A stretch of DNA of 64,000 nucleotides from Vibrio albus (GTDB lineage Bacteria; Pseudomonadota; Gammaproteobacteria; Enterobacterales; Vibrionaceae): contig NZ_QFWT01000015.1 in the NCBI RefSeq assembly GCF_003144035.1, positions 1-64,000 on the forward strand, written 5' to 3'. A program made the translations under genes and the position numbers. Below the pieces are notes generated by a model, which had not been told where the DNA came from, ran no database searches, and saw only the letters and a program-made list of their open reading frames with translations. Positions 25,154 to 32,663 of the stretch are shown here, one piece after another (positions within the stretch are counted from its first letter, which is position 1; each line of letters opens with the position of its first letter).

Positions 25154-25480
25154 GGTGCCCCCACTATTAACGCTGTTTGTTTTGAAAAGGTGGACAATTT
25201 TAACGCCAGTAGAGCAAGATCGCCAGTAAATGATCACCGATCCAGTGAATAAGATCCAAGTTATTCACAAAATTTCACCAGACTATCAGGGGATCTTCGT
25301 TTTTTTCCCCAATGATATACACAAAATAACAGGATATGTGATCACGACAACCCCATATAGCCCATGAATTAAGCAGGAAGTGATCATTTACAGGCACCAA
25401 CTTATCCACAATATATGCGCTATATATACAGACATTATTCATCAAATGGACTATACATACCTGAAACGGGTTAGATGCGG
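25154..25480. promoter_or_regulatory. dnaA upstream regulatory region with DnaA boxes
   Basis: Contains a perfect DnaA box TTATCCACA (25402-25410), TTATTCACA (25261-25269), and one-mismatch boxes at 25245-25253 and 25315-25323. About seven GATC sites lie between 25218 and 25386. This fits DnaA autoregulation and SeqA/Dam timing. I cannot fix the -10/-35 boxes with confidence. No gene is seen between 25154 and 25536. Confidence 0.75.
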
Positions 25481-25508
25481 AGAACCGGCTCTATAAATCG
25501 CCGGTTCT
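25481..25508. terminator. Hairpin after the chemoreceptor gene
   Basis: AGAACCGGC and GCCGGTTCT form a 9-bp stem with a 10-nt loop, 28 nt beyond the stop at 25537. The U-run is poor on the minus strand, so termination may be weak; it is the only candidate between this gene and dnaA. Confidence 0.5.
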
Positions 25509-25536
25509 TAAATCTCCTGAATAAAGAAGCATCCGA

Positions 25537-27273
25537 TCAGGTTCGGATATGAGATATCACCCCGTTTAATTCTTCAACATTCCTCTGTAATTCAGTAATA
25601 ATAGGATCAAGCTGATTAACCGCCTGATTCATATCCGTCGACAGGTTCATAATATTGGTGATATTACCGGATATCTCCCCGCTCACCTGCAGCTGTTCTT
25701 CTGTCGCTGCCGCCACGGAGGTATTCAGCTTGTGGATCTCTGCCGCCGAGCCCTGGATGGTATTCAGCGCTTCATCAGCGGCCCCCATATTGCTCCGGGT
25801 GGACTGCATTTTCTCCGCACTTTTCTGAATGGTCTGGGTAGATAGCTGCGCTTTCTCCTGCAGGGTCAGAATGATGCCCTCTATTTCTCCGGTCGAATCC
25901 TGCGTTCTCTGCGCCAGTGAGCGCACTTCATCGGCCACCACGGCAAAACCCCGTCCCTGCTCTCCGGCCCGGGCCGCTTCTATAGCCGCATTCAGTGCCA
26001 GCAGGTTGGTCTGCTCAGCAATCGCCTTAATCACATCCAGCACATTGCCGACATTCGCCGACTCATCCGCCAGTTGCTGAATGATTTCCGAGGTATTTGT
26101 AAATTCGCCTTCCAGCTGCATAAACTCATCACGGGTCCGGTCAAACATCTGTTTACTTTTGACCGCTTCCTGCTCAGCGCTGCCGGCATACTGTTCAGCC
26201 ACATTGGTGCTTTCCGAGACGTTCGACATCGCCGTGGTCATCTCTTCCATCGCCGTGGCCGCCATTTCCATTTCCTGGCTCTGCTGACCGGACATGGAAA
26301 TATTCTTGTGGCTGATCCCCTGAATGGTTTCAGAAATTGCATGGATGGTGGTATTTACCTGATTGATTTTGCCGATGGTATTGCCGTAACTGTCCAGTAC
26401 CCTATTGATGCTGGCCCCGATGATCCCCAGTTCATTATGACCGTTATCATCTACCCGCAGGGTCAGGTTGGAATCGGAGTCCACCTGCTGCAGTACCCCT
26501 ACCATCTTATTGATAGGTTTCACCACCTTACGGTTGACAATCACATACCCGGCGATGGCAAGCACAAAAACAGTGATCAAAGAGGCGTTGCCTACCAGCA
26601 CCGTGGTCAGTACGTCTTCAGCTGCGGCATCAAACTGCCTGGCTGTGCGCTGCTCCAGATGGTTAAAGAACTTGTCGATGGGAGCCATGATCTTGGCTTT
26701 TTCTTGGTGATAAGCCTTACTGTGCAACAGCTGAGCCGCCATCTCCCGGTCAGGCTCGCCACGCACGGTGTAGTTACCGTTGCTGTCAGGATACAGGCCT
26801 TTCACTGCGTTCATGGCTTTGACTTCCATATTCACCAGGGCATCGGAGTTCTGCTGTGCCTGCTTCAGCAAGCGGAATTCATCCTGAGTAAAGCCCAGCT
26901 CTTTCATCATGTCATGCAGCGCCACTCTTTTGCCGTCCGGTTTGGGCTTCTGCCCATAGTTCAGCACCAGATCCCAGTAGATGCTGTGGTAATTTTCCGG
27001 ACGGGCCAGCTCACCGTTACGGATCGCCAGGATATCCATGTACATTTTTTCGTAGTCACTATTGCCGGTCAGCACATAGGTACGGCCAAGGCGGGTAAGA
27101 TCGTCAGAACTCTGCCTGAGTTCGTCTGCGGTCTGATAAGACTGATAACGGATCTGAGCTGTCTCATCGACATGCTGCAGTAATCCGTTCAGTTGAAGAA
27201 CAGTTGCGATACTAATAATGATACCGCCGCCGATCACAATGAAAACCAGTTTCATCATATTGTCGATTTTCAT
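25537..27273 (-). CDS. Methyl-accepting chemotaxis protein
   Basis: 578 residues. TM1 is at about 8-28, a periplasmic sensor domain at about 29-220, TM2 at about 221-246, HAMP at about 247-300 and a long signalling coiled coil to the end. The conserved hairpin tip (IAEQTNLLALNAAIEAARAG, 418-437, then GRGFAVVADEVR) binds CheA/CheW. The sensor has motifs DDLTRLGRTYVLTG and RPENYHSIYWDL, seen in some hybrid kinases and receptors, but its ligand is unknown. There is no C-terminal CheR/CheB tether pentapeptide. AGGAG precedes the ATG. It sits alone between dnaA and rpmH, where I expect no gene in vibrios. Confidence 0.93.
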   Translation of the reverse strand: MKIDNMMKLVFIVIGGGIIISIATVLQLNGLLQHVDETAQIRYQSYQTADELRQSSDDLTRLGRTYVLTGNSDYEKMYMDILAIRNGELARPENYHSIYWDLVLNYGQKPKPDGKRVALHDMMKELGFTQDEFRLLKQAQQNSDALVNMEVKAMNAVKGLYPDSNGNYTVRGEPDREMAAQLLHSKAYHQEKAKIMAPIDKFFNHLEQRTARQFDAAAEDVLTTVLVGNASLITVFVLAIAGYVIVNRKVVKPINKMVGVLQQVDSDSNLTLRVDDNGHNELGIIGASINRVLDSYGNTIGKINQVNTTIHAISETIQGISHKNISMSGQQSQEMEMAATAMEEMTTAMSNVSESTNVAEQYAGSAEQEAVKSKQMFDRTRDEFMQLEGEFTNTSEIIQQLADESANVGNVLDVIKAIAEQTNLLALNAAIEAARAGEQGRGFAVVADEVRSLAQRTQDSTGEIEGIILTLQEKAQLSTQTIQKSAEKMQSTRSNMGAADEALNTIQGSAAEIHKLNTSVAAATEEQLQVSGEISGNITNIMNLSTDMNQAVNQLDPIITELQRNVEELNGVISHIRT

Positions 27274-27631
27274 ACTCTAAGCTCCTGGTGGACTCCGGTA
27301 TTCAGAATGAGCCTTTCCTCCTTCATCCTCCGGAATAAGTTAAATAACATATTGATTTATTTAAGATAGCCACACTGAGAAGCGTTATATGATCAGGCGC
27401 ACCGCTTGCTGTTTATCCAGTTCTAGTCCGGTACCCGTCAACTCGTTTACTGATAATTTTACTAGTATTTCCAGAAAACACTTAGTTTATATCGCAAAAA
27501 AAGTGTTACGTAATTCAAAAAACAGACAGAAAAAAGTCACAAGATATACACAGAAACACACATAAAAGCCAAGATCATGGCTAAATAATTTTCAAGGTAA
27601 ATTTAGATCCTAGCCTGATGACAAAAGATCC

Positions 27632-27659
27632 TTGAGATTTACATCACACCCCGTATAAT
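27632..27659 (+). promoter_or_regulatory. rpmH upstream promoter P1
   Basis: TTGAGA (27632-27637), 16-bp spacer, perfect TATAAT (27654-27659), then a GC-rich stretch CCGTCGGCCGG like that of growth-rate-controlled promoters. From 27274 to 27600 I see only A/T-rich sequence, including the upstream region of the chemoreceptor gene, and a short AGCCA/TGGCT hairpin. Confidence 0.7.
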
Positions 27660-27690
27660 CCGTCGGCCGGAATTATCGTTAGACCCATTA

Positions 27691-27719
27691 TTGACTATTC
27701 GTTAGTCTGTGATTACAAT
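27691..27719 (+). promoter_or_regulatory. rpmH promoter P2
   Basis: TTGACT (27691-27696), an ideal 17-bp spacer, and TACAAT (27714-27719). It lies 60 bp downstream of P1 and would produce a leader of about 120 nt before rpmH. Confidence 0.75.
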
Positions 27720-27721
27720 TC

Positions 27722-27750
27722 CGCCTCTTTGTTGAGAGGCGTCGGTTTTT
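27722..27750 (+). terminator. Terminator-like hairpin in the rpmH leader
   Basis: CGCCTCT pairs with AGAGGCG around a 6-nt loop, followed after 2 nt by GGTTTTT. It begins directly at the predicted P2 transcript start and could act as an attenuator for the upstream P1 transcript or as a leader structure. Confidence 0.5.
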
Positions 27751-27845
27751 CTCTCCCTCTGTTTATATAGAGAGACTAAAGAGAAGGATGCCCACGCCGG
27801 GTTTAACAAAAACCTAAAAACTACTGATCAGTAAAGGTATTAACC

Positions 27846-27980
27846 ATGAAACGCACTTTTCAACCTTCAGTTCTAAAGCGTAAACGTACTCACGGTTTCC
27901 GTGCACGTATGGCGACAAAGAACGGTCGTAAAGTAATTAATGCACGTCGTGCGAAAGGCCGTAAGCGCCTGTCAAAATAA
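27846..27980 (+). CDS. rpmH: 50S ribosomal protein L34
   Basis: 44 residues, strongly basic (about one third K/R). It begins MKRTFQPSVLKRKRTHGFRA and ends with KGRKRLSK, the universal L34 pattern. Too short for many gene finders but unmistakable. It is followed within 12 nt by rnpA, the conserved rpmH-rnpA pair. Confidence 0.97.
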   Translation: MKRTFQPSVLKRKRTHGFRARMATKNGRKVINARRAKGRKRLSK

Positions 27981-27992
27981 TTCGCGATTATT

Positions 27993-28349
27993 TTGACTAA
28001 GTACGCGTTCAATCGGGAGTTACGTCTGCTAACTCCCGAGCATTACCAAACTGTCTTCCAGCAAGCTCACAGTGCTGGCTCCCCTCATTTTACTATCATT
28101 GCCAGAAACAATTCTCTTTCGCATCCCCGTTTAGGTTTAGCCGTTCCGAAAAAACAGATAAAAACCGCTGTTGGCCGTAACCGGTTTAAACGACTTGCCA
28201 GAGAAAGCTTCCGCAATAAACAGCATCAGCTCCCTCACAAAGATTTTGTTGTTATTGCCAAGAAAAGCGCGCAGAATTTGAGCAATGAAGAAATATTCAA
28301 GCTATTTGATAAATTATGGCGTCGCCTCTCTCGCCCTTCACGTGGCTAG
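27993..28349 (+). CDS. rnpA: Ribonuclease P protein component
   Basis: 118 residues. The protein cofactor of RNase P, which trims 5' leaders from tRNA precursors. The RNR-type motif GRNRFKRLARESFR (about residues 61-74) is present. The best start is TTG at 27993, which gives the expected N-terminus (YAFNRELRLLTPEHY); no in-frame ATG or GTG fits better. The 3' end overlaps yidD by 34 nt, as in many bacteria. Confidence 0.93.
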   Translation: MTKYAFNRELRLLTPEHYQTVFQQAHSAGSPHFTIIARNNSLSHPRLGLAVPKKQIKTAVGRNRFKRLARESFRNKQHQLPHKDFVVIAKKSAQNLSNEEIFKLFDKLWRRLSRPSRG

Positions 28350-28573
28350 CTATCGGGCTCATCAATATTTACCGATGGGTGATAAGTCCTCTTATCGGCC
28401 CGCGCTGCCGCTTTACTCCAACCTGTTCTCAATATGCAATAGAAGCGTTAAAAGCTCACGGTTTTGTAAAAGGGTGTTGGTTATCTGCCAAACGTCTATT
28501 AAAATGCCATCCTTTGAATGAAGGGGGATTTGACCCCGTTCCACCAATAGAAAAAACGGACAGAGATAAATAA
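28316..28573 (+). CDS. yidD: Membrane protein insertion efficiency factor YidD
   Basis: 85 residues of the UPF0161/haemolysin-like family: an amphipathic N-terminus, the cysteine motif RFTPTCSQYAIEA at about 32-44, and the conserved C-terminal CHPLNEGGFDPVP. It helps YidC-dependent insertion of membrane proteins (family knowledge). It overlaps rnpA by 34 nt and is 2 nt before yidC. Confidence 0.94.
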   Translation: MASPLSPFTWLAIGLINIYRWVISPLIGPRCRFTPTCSQYAIEALKAHGFVKGCWLSAKRLLKCHPLNEGGFDPVPPIEKTDRDK

Positions 28574-28575
28574 CG

Positions 28576-30204
28576 ATGGATTCTCAACGTAATATCCTGC
28601 TTCTGGCTCTTGCTCTGGTTTCTTTCCTGCTGTATCAACAGTGGCAGGTTGAGACCAATCCTGAGTATCAGAATACAGAGCAACAACAAGCACAAACCAG
28701 CAGTACTTTGCCGGCAGCGTCTGCGACGGATGAACTAGACCCAGCGCCACAACACAACACTTCGGCTAAAATTGTCACAGTAAAAACCGATGTGCTCACT
28801 CTGTCGATTGACACTTTCGGTGGTGATGTGGTGATGGCGCAACTTAACCAGTACGCTAAAGAAGAAAACTCAGACACGCCATTTACTCTTCTGAAAAACA
28901 GTTCAGAACATATGTATATTGCTCAGAGTGGTCTGGTTGGTCCTCAGGGGATTGATTTAAGCAGCAACAGCCGCCCGGTTTATCAAGCAGCGGCTGACAG
29001 CTATACCCTTGCTGATGATCAGAGCGAACTACGCATCCCTTTCACTTACACAGCTAATGGCATTCAGTACACCAAAACATTCGTACTGAAGCGCGGTGAA
29101 TACGATATTGACGTTGTCTACTCCGTTAATAACCAGTCCGGTAGCAGTGCCACTCTGGGTATGTATGCTCACCTGCGTCAGAATGTCGTTGATGCTGGTG
29201 GTAGCCTGGCCATGCCGACTTACCGCGGCGGTGCCTACTCAACCCATGAAACCCGCTATAAAAAGTACAGCTTTGACGATATGCAGGAACGTAACCTGGC
29301 TTTGAACCTGCCAGATGGCGAAGGTTGGGTTGGTATGCTGGAGCACTATTTCGCGACAGCATGGGTTCCGCGTAATGCATCAGGCTCAAGCCTGTATACC
29401 CGTATTATCGGCAATGTCGGTGATATCGGTGTCCGTATACCAAATAAAACCATTGCTAACGGTGAAACCGGTACATTTACCGCCACACTGTGGGCAGGCC
29501 CAAAACTTCAGACACAAATGGCAAAAGTCGCGCCAAACCTGGATCTGGTAGTGGACTACGGCTGGCTATGGTTCATTGCTAAGCCTCTTCACTGGTTACT
29601 GTCAATTATCCAAGGCATTGTCGTAAACTGGGGTGTGGCCATCATGATCCTGACCTTTATTGTCCGTGGTGCTATGTACCCGCTGACTAAAGCTCAGTAC
29701 ACCTCAATGGCAAAAATGCGTATGCTGCAGCCTAAGCTGCAAGCGATGCGTGAGCGTATCGGTGATGACCGTCAGCGCATGAGCCAGGAAATGATGGAAC
29801 TGTATAAGAAAGAGAAGGTAAACCCACTGGGTGGCTGCCTGCCTATCTTCCTGCAGATGCCTATCTTTATCGCACTGTACTGGTCCCTGATGGAATCGGT
29901 TGAGCTACGCCACTCACCATTCTTCGGCTGGATTACTGACCTGTCCGCTCAGGACCCATACTACATCCTGCCAATCCTGATGGGTGTCAGCATGTTTATG
30001 ATCCAACGTATGAGCCCGACCACAGTAACGGATCCTATGCAGCAGAAGATAATGACCTTTATGCCGGTTATGTTCACTTTCTTCTTCCTGTTCTTCCCGT
30101 CAGGCCTGGTTCTGTACTGGCTGGTATCGAACGTGGTAACCCTTATCCAACAGACGCTTATTTATAAGAATCTGGAAAAGAAAGGCTTACACTCTAAGAA
30201 GTAA
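28576..30204 (+). CDS. yidC: Membrane protein insertase YidC
   Basis: 542 residues, Oxa1 superfamily. TM1 is at about 5-22, a large periplasmic beta-sandwich domain at about 60-340, then five core helices from about 350. The hydrophilic-groove arginine helix follows WGVAIMILTFIVRGAMYP (about 353-370). The C-terminus is basic (KNLEKKGLHSKK). It inserts or folds inner-membrane proteins, including F0 c, which is encoded 8 kb away. It terminates at the hairpin at 30225. Confidence 0.97.
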   Translation: MDSQRNILLLALALVSFLLYQQWQVETNPEYQNTEQQQAQTSSTLPAASATDELDPAPQHNTSAKIVTVKTDVLTLSIDTFGGDVVMAQLNQYAKEENSDTPFTLLKNSSEHMYIAQSGLVGPQGIDLSSNSRPVYQAAADSYTLADDQSELRIPFTYTANGIQYTKTFVLKRGEYDIDVVYSVNNQSGSSATLGMYAHLRQNVVDAGGSLAMPTYRGGAYSTHETRYKKYSFDDMQERNLALNLPDGEGWVGMLEHYFATAWVPRNASGSSLYTRIIGNVGDIGVRIPNKTIANGETGTFTATLWAGPKLQTQMAKVAPNLDLVVDYGWLWFIAKPLHWLLSIIQGIVVNWGVAIMILTFIVRGAMYPLTKAQYTSMAKMRMLQPKLQAMRERIGDDRQRMSQEMMELYKKEKVNPLGGCLPIFLQMPIFIALYWSLMESVELRHSPFFGWITDLSAQDPYYILPILMGVSMFMIQRMSPTTVTDPMQQKIMTFMPVMFTFFFLFFPSGLVLYWLVSNVVTLIQQTLIYKNLEKKGLHSKK

Positions 30205-30224
30205 CTGCCATATAAAAGCAGAAG

Positions 30225-30252
30225 AAAGGCGGCCGTAAGGTCGCCTTTTTGT
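30225..30252 (+). terminator. Intrinsic terminator of the rpmH-yidC operon
   Basis: AAAGGCGGCC pairs with GGTCGCCTTT around a GTAA loop, with one mismatch, followed by a U-run. Confidence 0.9.
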
Positions 30253-30328
30253 TTTAGGCTGATTACAATTTAGCTAAGTAATGATTCAGACAGGAGGCAA
30301 GCCCCTCCTCTCTATATTGGTAACAGAC

Positions 30329-31690
30329 ATGACAACAGACACTATCGTAGCTCAAGCCACTGCACCTGGTAGGGGTGGTGTGGGTATTATCCGCGTTTCC
30401 GGCCCCAAAGCCGCTTTCGTGGCTCAGGAGGTCACAGGTAAGACCCTCCGTCCCCGTTACGCTGAATATCTGCCATTCAAAACAGAAGATGGTACTGAGC
30501 TGGATCAGGGGATTGCCCTGTATTTCCCTAACCCAAATTCGTTTACCGGGGAAGACGTACTGGAACTTCAGGGACACGGTGGACCTGTCGTAATGGATAT
30601 GCTGATCAACCGTATCCTGCGAATTGACGGCCTCCGCCCTGCCCGTCCCGGTGAATTTTCGGAACGCGCATTCCTGAATGATAAGCTGGATCTGACACAG
30701 GCTGAGGCGATTGCCGATTTGATAGATGCCAGCTCAGAAGAAGCCGCGAAATCTGCGCTGAAATCTCTGCAAGGGCAATTCTCTAACCGGGTAAATACGC
30801 TGGTAGAATCACTGATCCATTTGCGGATATATGTTGAGGCAGCGATCGACTTTCCGGAAGAAGAAATCGATTTTCTTGCCGACGGTAAAGTGGCAGCCGA
30901 TTTGCAGGCCATCATCGATAACCTGGATGCCGTGCGTAAAGAGGCTAATCAGGGAGCTATCATGCGAGAAGGCATGAAAGTGGTCATAGCTGGACGCCCG
31001 AATGCCGGAAAATCCAGCCTGCTCAATGCCCTGTCAGGTAAAGACTCTGCCATCGTGACCGATATTGCCGGAACCACCCGTGATGTCCTCAGAGAGCATA
31101 TCCATATCGATGGTATGCCGCTGCATATTATCGACACGGCAGGTCTGCGTGATGCATCAGACGAAGTCGAACGTATTGGTATCGACCGGGCATGGGAAGA
31201 GATAGAACAGGCTGACCGGGTGCTGTTTATGGTCGACAGCACCACTACCAAGGCAACGGACCCGAAAGAGATATGGCCCGATTTTGTCGATCGTCTGCCA
31301 GACAACATGGGAATAACCGTGATCCGCAATAAAGCCGATCAAACCGGTGAAGAAAGCGGGATCTGCCACGTCAGCTCACCGACACTGATCCGATTGTCCG
31401 CAAAAACAGGCTCAGGAGTAGAATCACTGCGTCAGCACCTGAAAGAGTGTATGGGCTTTTCCGGCGGTAGCGAAGGTGGCTTTATGGCCCGCAGACGCCA
31501 CCTGGATGCACTGGAACGTGCCGCAGAACATGTGAACACCGGTCAGCAACAGCTGGAAGGCTTTATGGCCGGAGAAATCCTGGCTGAAGAGCTGCGCCTT
31601 GCCCAGCAGCACCTGAACGAAATTACCGGGGAGTTCAGTTCCGATGACCTTCTGGGCAGAATATTTTCTTCATTCTGTATCGGCAAGTAA
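30329..31690 (+). CDS. mnmE: tRNA modification GTPase MnmE
   Basis: 453 residues. With MnmG it installs the cmnm5/nm5 group on U34 of certain tRNAs. An N-terminal folate-binding domain is followed by a helical domain interrupted by the G domain, with P-loop GRPNAGKSS at 222-230, DIAGTTRD and DTAGLRD switch motifs, and NKAD. It ends in FCIGK, carrying the conserved C-x-G-K. The ATG at 30329 gives the known length; an upstream frame to 30281 is rejected. Its partner mnmG lies across oriC. Confidence 0.97.
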   Translation: MTTDTIVAQATAPGRGGVGIIRVSGPKAAFVAQEVTGKTLRPRYAEYLPFKTEDGTELDQGIALYFPNPNSFTGEDVLELQGHGGPVVMDMLINRILRIDGLRPARPGEFSERAFLNDKLDLTQAEAIADLIDASSEEAAKSALKSLQGQFSNRVNTLVESLIHLRIYVEAAIDFPEEEIDFLADGKVAADLQAIIDNLDAVRKEANQGAIMREGMKVVIAGRPNAGKSSLLNALSGKDSAIVTDIAGTTRDVLREHIHIDGMPLHIIDTAGLRDASDEVERIGIDRAWEEIEQADRVLFMVDSTTTKATDPKEIWPDFVDRLPDNMGITVIRNKADQTGEESGICHVSSPTLIRLSAKTGSGVESLRQHLKECMGFSGGSEGGFMARRRHLDALERAAEHVNTGQQQLEGFMAGEILAEELRLAQQHLNEITGEFSSDDLLGRIFSSFCIGK

Positions 31691-31697
31691 ACCAAAC

Positions 31698-31723
31698 AAG
31701 GCGGATATTCCGCCTTATTTTTT
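31698..31723 (+). terminator. Terminator between mnmE and mioC
   Basis: AAGGCGGA and TCCGCCTT form an 8-bp stem with a 3-nt loop, then ATTTTTT. The mioC ribosome site AGGAGAG follows immediately, so mioC may have its own promoter or depend on read-through. Confidence 0.88.
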
Positions 31724-31734
31724 AGGAGAGAAGT

Positions 31735-32169
31735 ATGATTCATATCATCACTGGCAGCACCCTGGGTGGTGCCGAGTATGTCGGCGATCACTTAAATGAT
31801 CTGCTGCAGGAAAAAGGAATAGAAACACAGGTACATAACCAACCAGATTTCAATGACATTCCGGCAGAAGATACCTGGCTGATCATCACTTCAACCCATG
31901 GAGCTGGAGACTACCCGGAAAATATACAACCATTTATTAACGCTCTTCAGGACACTCCGCCAAGAACCGATAAGCTGAAATACGCCGTCATCGCTATCGG
32001 TGATTCAAGCTATGACACCTTCTGTGCTGCCGGTAAACACGCCTTTGAATTGCTCAGAGATATCGGCGCAACAGCAATTTCTGACTGTATGATGATTGAT
32101 GTTCAGGAAAACCAGATCCCGGAAGAGCCTGCTGAAGCCTGGCTACTGGAAAACATCTCCAAGCTATAA
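31735..32169 (+). CDS. mioC: Flavodoxin-like protein MioC
   Basis: 144 residues, short flavodoxin fold. The FMN phosphate loop TGSTLGGAEYVGD is near residues 5-17, and STHGAGDYPENI contacts the isoalloxazine ring. MioC has been linked to biotin synthase electron transfer in vitro; its main role is uncertain. It is transcribed straight into oriC, as in E. coli. Confidence 0.93.
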   Translation: MIHIITGSTLGGAEYVGDHLNDLLQEKGIETQVHNQPDFNDIPAEDTWLIITSTHGAGDYPENIQPFINALQDTPPRTDKLKYAVIAIGDSSYDTFCAAGKHAFELLRDIGATAISDCMMIDVQENQIPEEPAEAWLLENISKL

Positions 32170-32280
32170 CTCCTCACAGGCGAAAACACCTACTCGCCTG
32201 TTCACCAACTACATATCTACTTGTTTTAATTAATAAAAACAAAGAAAAACAGACTTACTAACAACTTATTAAAGAAAAGT

Positions 32281-32600
32281 TTCTAATATAAAATGTGATT
32301 GTGGATAAATATAGATCTTTCTCGTTATTAACCTATAGTTATCCCAATAATAAGATCACCTAAAAAAGATCTTTGTGAATAACCATCAATTTTGATCCCA
32401 GATCATACACGGTAAGATCAGTGTCAGATCACAAGAATTGATCATCTCAAACAACATGATCTTTAAGATCATTTTTCACTTATCCACAGATAATGGATTC
32501 CTTAATAATAGATCTAATAAAAGATCTATATATAGATCTTATATATATAATAACGCTCAGGATAAGATCGAAAAAAGGCAGAAAGCATTTTCTCCCCCCA
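32281..32600. other. oriC: Chromosomal origin of replication oriC
   Basis: The mioC-mnmG gap is the conserved site of oriC in vibrios and enterobacteria. It holds 14 GATC sites between 32314 and 32569. DnaA boxes: TGTGGATAA (32300-32308, inverted TTATCCACA), TTATCCCAA (32339-32347), TGTGAATAA (32374-32382, inverted TTATTCACA), TTATCCACA (32480-32488). The mnmG-proximal part (about 32501-32552) is almost pure A/T with repeated GATCT motifs, the likely unwinding region. The exact borders are inferred. Confidence 0.93.
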
Positions 32601-32663
32601 TACAAACAAGGTAAAATGTCGCTCTTTTGTCTTATTCCTGTTTGGTAACCCTAAGGTCGATCC

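Noticed and set aside
26074..27183. 369-codon open frame on the plus strand
   Set aside because: It is exactly antisense to the chemoreceptor gene, rich in His/Gln/Phe as shadow frames are, and has no ribosome site or family.
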